A stretch of DNA of 14,236 nt from an uncultured Clostridia bacterium (GCA_937897215.1 CALCBQ010000065.1:1-14236), one strand, 5' to 3'. Positions 1 to 7,913 are shown, numbered from the stretch's first letter. Numbers and translations: made by a program. The notes: generated by a model from the letters alone, not told the origin.

Positions 1-235
1 ATCCCCCACCACCTGAAAAGATTGGTAAACCAACAAGTCCAAGCGCCATATAACTTACTGTTGCAAGGGTTGATGCCTTTAAGGGCAACAAAAGTCCTGT
101 AAGCAACACAAAGAATGTTTGTAATGTCATTGGCATTAAATTTGGCATTGGAACTCGTATAAATGAGCCAACACAAATCAAAGTGCAAAATAGTGCAGAA
201 AGTGTTAGGGTTATAATTAAATTTCTTCTTTTCAT
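1..235 (-). CDS. bioY: BioY, biotin transporter S component (partial, N-terminal 78 codons)
   Basis: This is the substrate-binding membrane subunit (S component) of an ECF-type biotin importer; it binds biotin in the membrane and works with a shared energising module. Only the N-terminal 78 codons are in the window and the C-terminus lies beyond base 1. The start is ATG at 235-233. It overlaps the birA stop as ATGA and has a GAGG Shine-Dalgarno 6 nt upstream inside birA. The translation begins MKRRNLIITLTLSALFCTL and continues with hydrophobic membrane segments. The BioY-like stretches IRVPMPNLMPMTLQTF and GLVGLPIFSGGGG are both visible. The tight coupling to the biotin ligase gene supports biotin supply as the role. 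The family call is firm from these motifs; biotin dependence of the organism is inference. Confidence 0.88.
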   Translation of the reverse strand, partial: MKRRNLIITLTLSALFCTLICVGSFIRVPMPNLMPMTLQTFFVLLTGLLLPLKASTLATVSYMALGLVGLPIFSGGGG

Positions 236-999
236 TTTAACCTCACACTGACATCGCCTGACGAAATTTCTTCAATTATGCCATTTTCATTTTTAACAAG
301 TAAATGACAATCATCTGTTATGTCAATTACAGTTGCAGGTCTTGTAGTTTCGCCTTGAATTATATTGATTTCTTTACCAGTGAGATATGAATACTCTTTA
401 TATCTATTAACAAAATTGGTATCAAAGCCATTATACATATCAAAAAACTTGTTTACAACGTCAGCAACGATTTTTTCTTTAATATAATCTTCTGTTTTTC
501 CCGGGAAAATAGCTGTTGCAATTTCTTTTATATCATCAGGGAAACCGTTTTCAGGTGCAATTATATTTATACCTATACCAACTACTGCATAATCAAGCAT
601 TTTATTAGAGTTTATTGCTCCTTCAGTAAGAATTCCACAGACCTTTTTACCATCAATATAAACATCATTAACCCACTTGATTTTTACATCATTTTTATTG
701 TATTTCATAACAGTTTCTGCAACCGATACTGCAGCCATAACTGTCAAAAAGAGTGATTTTTCGGCAGAAAATTTTGGATGTAAAAGTAAAGAAAAGTAGA
801 TTCCTGTTCCATTTGGTGAATAGAAAGAACGACCCATTCTGCCCCTACCACCTGTCTGACTTAAAGCAATAACGAGTTGATTTTCTTTTTCGCCTTGTGA
901 ACCTAACTTTTTCAAATAATTATTTGTAGAATCAAGCTCATCGAAAATAGTAATATTCAGTTTTTGGTTTAAACATCGTTCTAAAACTTTCTTATCCAA
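232..999 (-). CDS. birA: Biotin-[acetyl-CoA-carboxylase] ligase (BirA/BPL, no HTH domain)
   Basis: This enzyme activates biotin with ATP to biotinyl-5'-AMP and transfers it to the carrier lysine of biotin-dependent carboxylases. With the TTG start at 999-997 the protein is 255 aa (MDKKVLERCLNQK...). It goes straight into the catalytic domain (DELDSTN near 20-26, biotin/AMP loop GGRGRMGR at 50-57, KWVNDV at 108-113, DGKKVCGILTE at 116-126). A short SH3-like C-terminal domain follows (about 207-255, ending ISSGDVSVRLK). No N-terminal helix-turn-helix is present, so this is a ligase-only group I form and not a self-acting repressor. The frame stays open up to TTG at 1059-1057, but that codon lies inside the upstream terminator stem and upstream of a strong promoter. 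TTG 999 has a GGTGG sequence at 1009-1005; GTG at 1008-1006 is an alternative giving three more residues. The function is secure, the exact start is not. Confidence 0.9.
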   Translation of the reverse strand: MDKKVLERCLNQKLNITIFDELDSTNNYLKKLGSQGEKENQLVIALSQTGGRGRMGRSFYSPNGTGIYFSLLLHPKFSAEKSLFLTVMAAVSVAETVMKYNKNDVKIKWVNDVYIDGKKVCGILTEGAINSNKMLDYAVVGIGINIIAPENGFPDDIKEIATAIFPGKTEDYIKEKIVADVVNKFFDMYNGFDTNFVNRYKEYSYLTGKEINIIQGETTRPATVIDITDDCHLLVKNENGIIEEISSGDVSVRLK

Positions 1000-1015
1000 A
1001 ACTACCACCGAAGCT

Positions 1016-1044
1016 ATTATATATTGATTTAATAAATTATGCAA
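1016..1044 (-). promoter_or_regulatory. Sigma-A-type promoter for birA-bioY
   Basis: Read on the minus strand, TTGCAT (1044-1039) is followed after exactly 17 bp by a perfect TATAAT (1021-1016). The -35 box directly follows the T-tract of the phosphorylase terminator. Transcription would be expected to begin near 1010-1008, leaving almost no leader before the birA start. The match is seen directly; activity and start site are inferred. Confidence 0.72.
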
Positions 1045-1045
1045 G

Positions 1046-1068
1046 AAAAAAGGACTCAATAGAGTCCT
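1046..1068 (-). terminator. Rho-independent terminator ending the maltodextrin operon
   Basis: On the minus strand a 7-bp perfect stem (AGGACTC, loop TATT, GAGTCCT; bases 1068-1051) is followed by a run of Ts from 1051 to 1046. It lies 9 nt beyond the glgP stop codon and just before the birA promoter. It therefore separates the sugar operon from the biotin genes. Confidence 0.85.
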
Positions 1069-1076
1069 GATTTTCT

Positions 1077-3425
1077 TTATATATGCCAGATTTCTGTTGC
1101 ATATTCCTTAATTGTTCTGTCTGATGAGAATTTACCTGCATTACACATATTGAGCCAGCACTTTTTATAAAACTCTTTTTTGTTTTTATAATCTGCATTA
1201 ACTTGCTTCTTTGTTTCAACATAATCATTAAAATCGAGAAGTAAATAGTAATGGTCAGGCTCGTGCCAAGATGCACCTTTAAGAATTGAATCATAAAGTT
1301 CTTTGAAAATCTTTGTTCGGCTATCTTTCAATGTTCCGTCAACAAGCGCATCGAGTACTCGTTGAATTTTCTCGTCATTATCATAAAGATTTTTTGAAGA
1401 ATAATAATCTTTTACTTTTTCAATATCTTCAACACGTGCACCAAAAATATAGTTATTCTCTTCCCCTGCTTTTTCGACGATTTCTATGTTTGCACCGTCA
1501 TAAGTGCCAAGAGTTACTGCACCATTGAGCATAAGTTTCATATTACCTGTGCCACTTGCTTCTGTACCAGCAGTTGAAATCTGTTCGCTGACATCAGCTG
1601 CCGCAACAAGCTTTTCAGCATAAGAAACGTTATAATTCTTAACAAAAACTACCCTGATATATTTTGATACAACTTTGTCTTTTTCAATAAGTTTTGCAAT
1701 CTCATTAATAAGTTTTATAATACCTTTTGCACGTGCATAACCTGGTGCTGATTTTGCACCAAAAATAAAGGTTGTAGGCACAAAATCTTTAAGTGTACCC
1801 TCTTTGATTTCAAAGTAAAGTTCAAGAATTGCAAGTGCGTTAAGCAATTGACGCTTATACTCGTGAAGACGCTTAATTTGAATATCAAAAATAGTGTTTG
1901 AATCAACTTCAACACCATCGTGTTGCTTGATGAATTCAGCAAGTTGCTTTTTCTTTGTTTCTTTTATAGCAATAAAACGGTTGAGAACATCTTCGTCATC
2001 AGCGTACTTTTCAAGCTCTTTGAGTTTGTCAAGGTTTGTTACCCACTCATCACTACCTAAAAGTTCAGTAACAAGTGCTGAAAGCTCACGATTGCAAAGT
2101 AATAACCAACGTCTTTGAGTGATACCGTTAGTCTTATTCTGGAATTTTTCAGGGTATAATTCATACCAATCTTTTAAAACGTCAGTTTTAAGAATATCTG
2201 TATGAATGCGAGCAACACCGTTAACATATTTTGAACAGAAAATCGCAAGATACGCCATGTGAACACGCTTTTCTTGAATAATCTGCATTGTTTCTGCTTT
2301 TTCTTTATCAACTTTAGCCTTTTTAAGCTCTTTTTTGAGCATTTTATCAAGCTTTTTTATAATATCAAGAACTTGTGGAATAGTGTCTTTAATGATTTTT
2401 ACATCCCATTTTTCAAGTGCCTCTTGCATAATGGTATGGTTTGTGTAATTAAACACATTCTTTGTGATTTCAACAGCGTACTCAAAATCAACTTTTTCAT
2501 ATTCAGTTAAAAGTCTTATAAGTTCAGGAATTGAAATTACAGGATGTGTGTCATTAAGCTGAATTGTTACATAATCAGCAAATTTTGAGAAATCGCTACC
2601 GAGAACATTCTTGTATTTTCTTATAATATCCTGTAATGATGCACTTGAGAAGAAATACTGTTGTTTAAGTCGTAATTTCTTACCCTCATAAGTGTCATCA
2701 TTTGGATAAAGAACTCGAGAAATATCTTCAGCACGATTTTTAAGATTTACTGATTTATCATATTTTTGCTGATTAAATAAGTCAAAATCAAATGGCACAA
2801 GTGATTCTGCCTGCCAAAGTCGTAAAGTACCCACATTGTCAGTATTATAGCCGATAACAGGCATATCATAAGGCACAGCTTTTACAGTCATATCTTTAAA
2901 CTGAACTTCTACTGAATCGTTTTCATTACGAATTGACCACGGGTCGCCCCATTTTGTCCAGTCATCAGCATATTCAACCTGAAAACCGTCTTGAATATCT
3001 TGTTTGAAAAGTCCGTATTTATAACGAATTCCGTAGCCGTCTAAAGCAATATTGTGAGTTGCAGCGCTTTCTAAAAAACAGGCTGCAAGGCGACCTAATC
3101 CACCGTTACCGAGTGCACTATCTTCAATTTCTTCAAGTGAATTAAGTGAAACATTATACTTATTAAGCTCTGTTTCAATTTCGTCATATAACTTCTTTGA
3201 AACAAGGTTGTTATAAATTGCACGACCTACAAGAAATTCTGCAGAAAAATAAAACGCTGTTCTTTCTTTTATTCTCTTGTTTCTGCTATTCATCCAATCA
3301 TCTGCAATTTCGCCCATAACTGCAGTTGAAATTACATCGTGCAACTCATTAGGTGTTAACTCGCTTAACGATTTCAAATATTTACTTTTAGCAAGTGATA
3401 TTGCATCATTTACTATTTTTGACAT
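1077..3425 (-). CDS. glgP: Alpha-glucan (glycogen/maltodextrin) phosphorylase
   Basis: This cytoplasmic PLP-dependent GT35 phosphorylase removes terminal alpha-1,4-glucose units with phosphate to yield glucose-1-phosphate. The protein is 782 aa, close to the family's usual 750-830. Visible family blocks are DSALGNGGLGRLAACFLES (102-120), DGYGIRYKYGLFKQ (129-142), QLNDTHPVISIPEL (289-302) and EASGTGNMKLMLNGA; in the last, Lys630 is the expected PLP Schiff-base lysine. The ATG at 3425-3423 lies 20 nt inside the 3' end of malQ and has an AGAGGA Shine-Dalgarno upstream, so translation is probably coupled. It is the last gene of the operon and is followed by a terminator. Its place next to malQ and a sugar importer points to maltodextrin use rather than a glycogen synthesis cluster; no glgA, glgB or glgC is nearby. 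The name malP would be equally reasonable. Confidence 0.95.
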   Translation of the reverse strand: MSKIVNDAISLAKSKYLKSLSELTPNELHDVISTAVMGEIADDWMNSRNKRIKERTAFYFSAEFLVGRAIYNNLVSKKLYDEIETELNKYNVSLNSLEEIEDSALGNGGLGRLAACFLESAATHNIALDGYGIRYKYGLFKQDIQDGFQVEYADDWTKWGDPWSIRNENDSVEVQFKDMTVKAVPYDMPVIGYNTDNVGTLRLWQAESLVPFDFDLFNQQKYDKSVNLKNRAEDISRVLYPNDDTYEGKKLRLKQQYFFSSASLQDIIRKYKNVLGSDFSKFADYVTIQLNDTHPVISIPELIRLLTEYEKVDFEYAVEITKNVFNYTNHTIMQEALEKWDVKIIKDTIPQVLDIIKKLDKMLKKELKKAKVDKEKAETMQIIQEKRVHMAYLAIFCSKYVNGVARIHTDILKTDVLKDWYELYPEKFQNKTNGITQRRWLLLCNRELSALVTELLGSDEWVTNLDKLKELEKYADDEDVLNRFIAIKETKKKQLAEFIKQHDGVEVDSNTIFDIQIKRLHEYKRQLLNALAILELYFEIKEGTLKDFVPTTFIFGAKSAPGYARAKGIIKLINEIAKLIEKDKVVSKYIRVVFVKNYNVSYAEKLVAAADVSEQISTAGTEASGTGNMKLMLNGAVTLGTYDGANIEIVEKAGEENNYIFGARVEDIEKVKDYYSSKNLYDNDEKIQRVLDALVDGTLKDSRTKIFKELYDSILKGASWHEPDHYYLLLDFNDYVETKKQVNADYKNKKEFYKKCWLNMCNAGKFSSDRTIKEYATEIWHI

Positions 3426-4923
3426 TAGTTTTTCCTCTTTTCACATTTGGCAGACGCTGATAAAGTCCAGTATAGTACTTAATTTTTTCTGCCAGTTCAT
3501 CACTTAAATAATCAGATTTCGCACGCCATTGCCAATTATCTTTAACAGTTGACGGAAAATTCATTCGTGCTTCGTTGCCAAGTCCCAAAAGGTCTTGCAT
3601 TGTAACGATTGCAGTGTCAGAATTACTTGACCAAATGGCTTTCATCATACCCCAGTTGTAACCTTCTTTGCGAGTAAGACGAAGATATTCCTTTGCACGC
3701 TTACGTGTTTTTTTTGGAGCAGTTTTGGTCATATAGCCCATAATGGTATCGTTATCGTGAGTACCAACATAAGCAACAGAATTTTTTGTAAAGTTGTGAA
3801 GCAAATAATCGTTTTCTTCTGGGGTATCAAAAGCAAATTGTAACACTTTCATACCCGGATATTTGCTCTGTTTAAGCATCTTTTTTACTGCAGGAGTTAA
3901 AAAACCTAAATCTTCAGCAATAATATTCATTTTGCCAAGGTCTTTTTGGATTTCTCGAAAAAATTCGATACCAGGTCCTTTTCGCCACTCGCCTATTTTT
4001 GCAGTTTTTGCGTCAGCAGGAATACAGTAATATGACTCAAACCCTCTGAAATGGTCAATACGAATAACATCACATAATGAATATTGATGTTTTATTCTTT
4101 GTTTCCACCAAGAATAATTATCTTTTTTCATATATTCCCAATCGTAAAGTGGATTGCCCCAAAGCTGACCATCAGCAGTAAAAGCATCAGGCGGACATCC
4201 CGCTACTTCGATAGGATTGCAGTCTTTATCTAATAAAAATTGCTTTGGATTTGCCCAGACATCGGCACTGTCGGCAGCAACGTAAATTGGAATATCTCCT
4301 ATTATCTTAATTCCGTTATCATTAGCATATTCTTTAAGATTAAACCATTGAGTAAAGAACAAATACTGAATAAATTTCTGAAACTCAATTTCGTCTTTTA
4401 ATTCTACATTCGCTTTGCTTATAGCATCTGTTTTACGGACTTTTAATTCAGTTTGCCACTCGTTCCACGGCTTACCATTAAAAGAGTTTTTCAACGCTAT
4501 ATATAAGGCAAAATCGTCAAGCCAAAAAGCATTGTTATTACAGAAATTAACATATTCTGCATTTGGTAAATCAAAATTATTGTATGCTTTTTTTAGCACC
4601 TTAAATCTGTTTTTATAAAGTATTTCAAAATCAATCTTTTCAGGATTTTTGCCCCAATTTATTCTTGAATAATCACTTTTTTTGAGTAGACCATTATTAC
4701 AAAGCAAATCAAAGTCAATAAAATATGGATTACCTGCAAAAGTTGAAAATGACTGATAAGGCGAATCGCCGTAACTTGTAGGACATAACGGCAAAACCTG
4801 CCAATATGTTTGTCCACTTTGTTTTAAAAAATCTACAAATTTATATGCTTCAATGCCAAGTGTACCAATACCTGTATTGCCTGGTAAGGATGAAATGTGC
4901 ATTAAAACTCCGCTTGTTCTCAT
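3406..4923 (-). CDS. malQ: 4-alpha-glucanotransferase (amylomaltase, GH77)
   Basis: MalQ transfers alpha-1,4-glucan segments between maltodextrins, releasing glucose and making longer chains that glycogen phosphorylase can use. The protein is 505 aa, the normal bacterial amylomaltase length. It opens with the typical MRTSGVLMHISSLPGNTGIG. The active-site blocks are DIPIYVAADSADVWANP (210-226), DVIRIDHFRGF with expected nucleophile Asp290, IIAEDLG with expected acid/base Glu337, and GTHDND with the third carboxylate Asp390. No catalytic residue is missing. The ATG at 4923-4921 has AAGGG about 8 nt upstream. A 58-bp A+T-rich gap (4924-4981) separates it from the upstream ATPase gene. That gap holds an A/T-only inverted repeat (4942-4949 with 4960-4967) but no promoter I can support. 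The 3' end overlaps glgP by 20 nt. Confidence 0.96.
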   Translation of the reverse strand: MRTSGVLMHISSLPGNTGIGTLGIEAYKFVDFLKQSGQTYWQVLPLCPTSYGDSPYQSFSTFAGNPYFIDFDLLCNNGLLKKSDYSRINWGKNPEKIDFEILYKNRFKVLKKAYNNFDLPNAEYVNFCNNNAFWLDDFALYIALKNSFNGKPWNEWQTELKVRKTDAISKANVELKDEIEFQKFIQYLFFTQWFNLKEYANDNGIKIIGDIPIYVAADSADVWANPKQFLLDKDCNPIEVAGCPPDAFTADGQLWGNPLYDWEYMKKDNYSWWKQRIKHQYSLCDVIRIDHFRGFESYYCIPADAKTAKIGEWRKGPGIEFFREIQKDLGKMNIIAEDLGFLTPAVKKMLKQSKYPGMKVLQFAFDTPEENDYLLHNFTKNSVAYVGTHDNDTIMGYMTKTAPKKTRKRAKEYLRLTRKEGYNWGMMKAIWSSNSDTAIVTMQDLLGLGNEARMNFPSTVKDNWQWRAKSDYLSDELAEKIKYYTGLYQRLPNVKRGKTNVKNSK

Positions 4924-5173
4924 ATAAATCGCCCTTAAACAAATAATATAAAATTAATAATATTATTTTTTCACTCAAATGTCAATCACATATCAGGTTT
5001 TCACTTACCTTATCAAAAATGTGTAATCTTTCAGTATCAACCACAATACTGCACACTGTATCACTTTTTATTTCTGCGTTTGACGGAACATTTGCAATTA
5101 TACGCTCACTGCCTAGTTTTCCGTATAAATAGTAGTCTGAACCCGTCATTTCTGCGATATCAACATACATTTC

Positions 5174-5276
5174 AAATGAACTCTTTTGATTTTTCATGAA
5201 TCAATTGACTATTCAAAAGAAAAAAAAAGAAGAAATTGAATTTTCTTAAATTTTTTTGAAATGAACTCTTTTGATT
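5174..5276. repeat. 18-bp direct repeat pair flanking the insertion in the ATPase gene
   Basis: AAATGAACTCTTTTGATT occurs at 5174-5191 and again, identically, at 5259-5276, 85 bp apart start to start. The similarity extends weakly outward (TTC versus TTG before each copy). In the coding direction each copy encodes NQKSSF in its own frame: once at the end of the native 5' part, once at the start of the 3' part. One copy plus the intervening 67 bp is the excess DNA. Confidence 0.9.
5192..5258. other. 67-bp A/T-rich insert between the direct repeats
   Basis: This segment has no counterpart in an MsmX-type protein. It contains an A9 run (5220-5228), a T7 run (5251-5257) and the palindrome TCAATTGA (5201-5208). 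TCAAAAGA (5213-5220) is the reverse complement of TCTTTTGA (5182-5189) in the adjacent repeat copy. It carries no ORF and no recognisable insertion-sequence ends. In the frame of the downstream TOBE fragment it contains a TGA (5203-5201), so it also blocks reading through from within the insert. Its origin is unknown; it could be a tiny element, a templated repair product or an assembly error. Confidence 0.6.
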
Positions 5277-6169
5277 ATTATTTGCAAGACTGATATTCTC
5301 AGGTCTTATACCTAAAACTACTTCCTTATCCGAATACAAAGATAACGCATCATTCATTCTTTCGGGAAGTTTTAAGAAGTAGTTTTCAAAAACTGCATAA
5401 TAACCTTCAGTTTTTCTCACTATTTTACAATTTATAAAATTCATTTGTGGCGAACCAATAAAACCTGCAACAAACATATTTTGCGGATGATTATAAAGCA
5501 TCTGTGGTGTATCGTGTTGCATTATTTTTCCGTCTTTCATAACCACGATTCTGTCGCCCATTGTCATAGCTTCAGTCTGGTCGTGAGTAACATAAACAAA
5601 AGTGGTTTGCAACTCTTTATGAAGCATTAAAATACGACTACGCATTTCTGTACGAAGTTTAGCATCAAGATTTGAAAGTGGCTCATCAAGCAAGAAAACT
5701 GCTGGTTCACGAACCATAGCTCGTCCTAATGCAACACGCTGCCGTTGACCACCTGATAACGCTCGGGGTTTACGGTTAAGATATTGTTCAATATCAAGCA
5801 TTTTTGCTGCTTCGTGTACTTTTTTATCAATTACTGCTTTAGGAACTTTTCTGTTTTTAAGACCAAAAGCCATATTCTTATACACATTCATATGTGGATA
5901 CAATGCATAGCTTTGGAATACCATTGCTATATCTCGATTTTTTGGCGAAACATCATTTACTAGTTTATCTCCTATATACATTTCTCCGTCAGTAATTTCT
6001 TCAAGACCTGCAATCATACGAAGAGTTGTTGACTTACCACATCCTGACGGACCAACTAAAATAACGAATTCTTTATCTAGTATTTCGAGATTTAGGTTTT
6101 CAATAACAGTTACTCCGTCTTCATAGGTCTTTTTAATATTTTTTAATGAAATTGATGCCATATAATCAC

Positions 6170-7009
6170 CTAGCCTTTAACCGCGCCATCAATTACGCCC
6201 TTAATAATATATTTCTGACACACAAGGTAAAAAGCAATAATCGGAATAATTGCTAACACAAGCATTGCCATAAATCCACCCCAATCAATTGAGCCGTATG
6301 CACCTTGCATTGTAAGTTGAATTGCTACTGAAAGTGTTTTGTCGCCTGAGCCAAGCAATAAATAAGGCAAAAGGAAGTCATTCCAAATCCACATAGCATT
6401 AAGAATTGCGACAGTTATTGCTGTGGGTTTCAGTATTGGAAATACCACCATAAAAAATGTTTTTATTGGACTGCAACCATCAATCATTGCGGCTTCTTCA
6501 ATTTCTTTTGGCAGACTTTTTACAAATCCGCTGAACATAAATACCGATAACCCTGAGCCAAATCCAAGATATACAGGAATGATGCCTATAATATTATTCA
6601 ATCCAAGATTGATACAAACAGAAGTCATTGTAAACATAACCATCTGAAATGGTACAATCATACTGAACAAAAACAAATAATACACTACTTTATTAAATTT
6701 TGACTTTACTCTTGTAATATACCAAGCGGTCATTGAAGTAAAAATAACAATTGCAAGTACAGAACCAATTGTTATAAATAAAGTTCTGAAAAATGCACCT
6801 ACAATGCCTGAACTTTCAATTCCACTTATATAATTTTCAAGACCTACAAAAGTGTCTTCATCAGGGAATTCAAATGGTGTGCCAACAATGTTAAATTTAG
6901 ATTTAAATGAATTTATAATTACGAGATAAATCGGAAATAAAAATACAACTGACAATAATAAAAGTATTGCAATAGAAAATCCGTTGAAAATTTTTGTTCT
7001 TTGTTTCAT
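6170..7009 (-). CDS. MalG-type sugar ABC transporter permease
   Basis: This inner-membrane permease forms half of the translocation pore of a CUT1-class sugar importer. The 279-aa protein has a membrane segment at about 11-33 and several more hydrophobic stretches (about 75-98, 108-130, 138-160, 190-212 and 238-262). The EAA loop EEAAMIDGCSPIKTFFMVVFP (from residue 171) contacts the ATPase; its conserved glycine is Gly178. The C-terminus QKYIIKGVIDGAVKG is typical of MalG-family proteins. Its ATG at 7009-7007 shares one base with the stop codon of the preceding permease (TAATG), so the two are probably translated together. It ends 8 nt before the ATPase start. The sugar cannot be read from the permease; maltodextrin is inferred from malQ and glgP. 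Confidence 0.93.
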   Translation of the reverse strand: MKQRTKIFNGFSIAILLLLSVVFLFPIYLVIINSFKSKFNIVGTPFEFPDEDTFVGLENYISGIESSGIVGAFFRTLFITIGSVLAIVIFTSMTAWYITRVKSKFNKVVYYLFLFSMIVPFQMVMFTMTSVCINLGLNNIIGIIPVYLGFGSGLSVFMFSGFVKSLPKEIEEAAMIDGCSPIKTFFMVVFPILKPTAITVAILNAMWIWNDFLLPYLLLGSGDKTLSVAIQLTMQGAYGSIDWGGFMAMLVLAIIPIIAFYLVCQKYIIKGVIDGAVKG

Positions 7010-7854
7010 TAACTTTCAACCTCTTTTCTGCCCGTAATTTTAAGCTGAACAAACGAAATAAATGCTACAATTATAAAGAATACCACAGCTTTTGCTTGTC
7101 CGACACCCTGCCAACCGATTCGACCGTAAAATGTATTAAAAATGTCAAGAGCAAGCATTGATGTCTCTCTTGCAGGTGCACCACCCGTTAACGCTAAATT
7201 CTGGTCAAACAACTTAAACGAATTAGTTATGGTAAGGAACAAGCAAATTGTTACAGCAGGCATTACCATTGGAATTGTTATGTGTCGTAAAATACCGAAT
7301 GAAGATGCACCGTCAATCCTTGCAGCCTCATTAAGTTCCGATGGAATGTTTTGCAAACTTGCAATGTAGATTACCATCATATAACCAATTAACTGCCAAT
7401 TAAGAAGGAATACAAGACCCCAAAAACCATAATCTGCACTGTATGTTATATCATAGCCAAAAATACCTAATATAGAGTTTATTAAGAGATTCCAAATATA
7501 GCCAAGCACAATACCACCAATAAGATTAGGCATAAAGAATACTGTTCTGAAAAAAGCAGTACCTTTAAGTGCTCTAGTTAAAAGAAGTGCAAGTAAAAAT
7601 GCAAATATGTTAATTGTAATAACAGATACAACTGTAAATTTAATTGTAAACCACAGCGCATTCAAGAAGTTTTCATCTTGTGTAAAAGCTTTAATGTAAT
7701 TATCAAGACCAACCCACGTTGCATTCTCAACTGTTGTAAATTTGGTAAAGGACAAATAAATGCCCATCACAAATGGTATAAGAAACACTACAACAAATGA
7801 AATTAATGTTGGCAACAAAAAGATTGGAAAATATTTTTTCATATTTTTTTCCAT
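7009..7854 (-). CDS. MalF-type sugar ABC transporter permease
   Basis: This is the partner permease of the MalG-like subunit in a CUT1 sugar importer. The 281-aa protein lacks the long periplasmic P2 loop of enterobacterial MalF, as expected for a Gram-positive homologue. Hydrophobic segments lie near 11-33, 70-93, 104-128, 145-167, 200-220 and 255-272. The EAA loop NEAARIDGASSFGILRHITI (175-194) is complete. The start ATG 7854-7852 is preceded by AAGGA at a spacing of 7 nt, which favours it over the second Met four codons in. The gene follows the binding-protein gene after a 59-bp gap containing a stem-loop, and overlaps the next permease by one base. Confidence 0.93.
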   Translation of the reverse strand: MEKNMKKYFPIFLLPTLISFVVVFLIPFVMGIYLSFTKFTTVENATWVGLDNYIKAFTQDENFLNALWFTIKFTVVSVITINIFAFLLALLLTRALKGTAFFRTVFFMPNLIGGIVLGYIWNLLINSILGIFGYDITYSADYGFWGLVFLLNWQLIGYMMVIYIASLQNIPSELNEAARIDGASSFGILRHITIPMVMPAVTICLFLTITNSFKLFDQNLALTGGAPARETSMLALDIFNTFYGRIGWQGVGQAKAVVFFIIVAFISFVQLKITGRKEVES

Positions 7855-7867
7855 AAAAACCGTCCTT

Positions 7868-7904
7868 GCGACACAAGTCGCCCAACAAAATAGCAGGGCG
7901 ACTT
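7868..7904 (-). promoter_or_regulatory. Intercistronic stem-loop after the sugar-binding protein gene
   Basis: A 9-bp perfect stem, AAGTCGCCC (7875-7883) with GGGCGACTT (7896-7904), encloses a 12-nt loop. It sits 9 nt after the binding-protein stop codon. On the transcribed minus strand no T-run follows, so it is not a classical terminator. It more likely protects the 3' end of the binding-protein message or lowers read-through into the permeases. A competing 5-bp stem, GCGAC (7868-7872) with GTCGC (7877-7881), shares bases with it and lies directly beside the Shine-Dalgarno of the next gene. Confidence 0.65.
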
Positions 7905-7913
7905 TTTTATAAT

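Larger units (their letters stand above)
4982..6161 (-). pseudogene. msmX: Carbohydrate ABC transporter ATPase, MsmX/UgpC type, frameshifted by an 85-bp insertion
   Basis: This is the cytoplasmic ATPase that would drive the MalF/MalG-like permease pair just upstream. The nucleotide-binding domain is complete: Walker A GPSGCGKST (37-45), Q-loop Gln83, LSGGQ (135-139), Walker B FLLDE (156-160) and switch His193. The C-terminal OB/TOBE regulatory domain begins near 236, and the native sequence continues to Phe301. There an 85-bp insertion shifts the frame; the first reading frame then adds a foreign tail and stops at 5174-5172 (329 aa in all). The rest of the TOBE domain is intact in another frame, from EMYVDIAEMTGSDYYLYGKL to the stop at 4984-4982. 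Removing 85 bp gives 1095 bp, a 364-aa protein, matching MsmX length. The start ATG 6161 has AGGTG upstream and lies 8 nt after the permease stop. A 329-aa product with a truncated TOBE domain might still be made and partly active, so loss of function is not proven. Confidence 0.85.

Noticed and set aside
642..675. KWVND instead of KWPND in the biotin ligase as a possible active-site change
   Set aside because: To my knowledge Val at this position is common in ligase-only BirA proteins of Clostridia; the flanking Lys, Asn and Asp are conserved.
1000..1059. Longer birA starting at TTG 1059
   Set aside because: That codon lies inside the glgP terminator stem and upstream of a strong promoter; the extra residues do not resemble a helix-turn-helix or any ligase domain.
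4942..4967. A/T-only inverted repeat between the ATPase gene and malQ as terminator or promoter
   Set aside because: In A/T-rich intergenic DNA an 8-bp A/T-only stem is expected by chance, and no -35/-10 pair with good spacing is present.
4982..5197. 71-codon ORF with its own ATG, a possible small independent protein
   Set aside because: Its sequence is the C-terminal TOBE part of the ATPase, its ATG lies in the insert with no ribosome binding site, and deleting the insert joins it to the main gene.
5195..5228. Programmed frameshift or slippage at the A9 run that might restore the ATPase frame
   Set aside because: In the frame of the downstream TOBE fragment a TGA (5203-5201) lies just before the ATG at 5197, after the A9 run in the direction of translation, so slippage at that run still meets a stop.
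7875..7910. Plus-strand rho-independent terminator (stem followed by six Ts)
   Set aside because: No plus-strand gene lies upstream; it could stop antisense transcription, but the genes around it are all on the minus strand.
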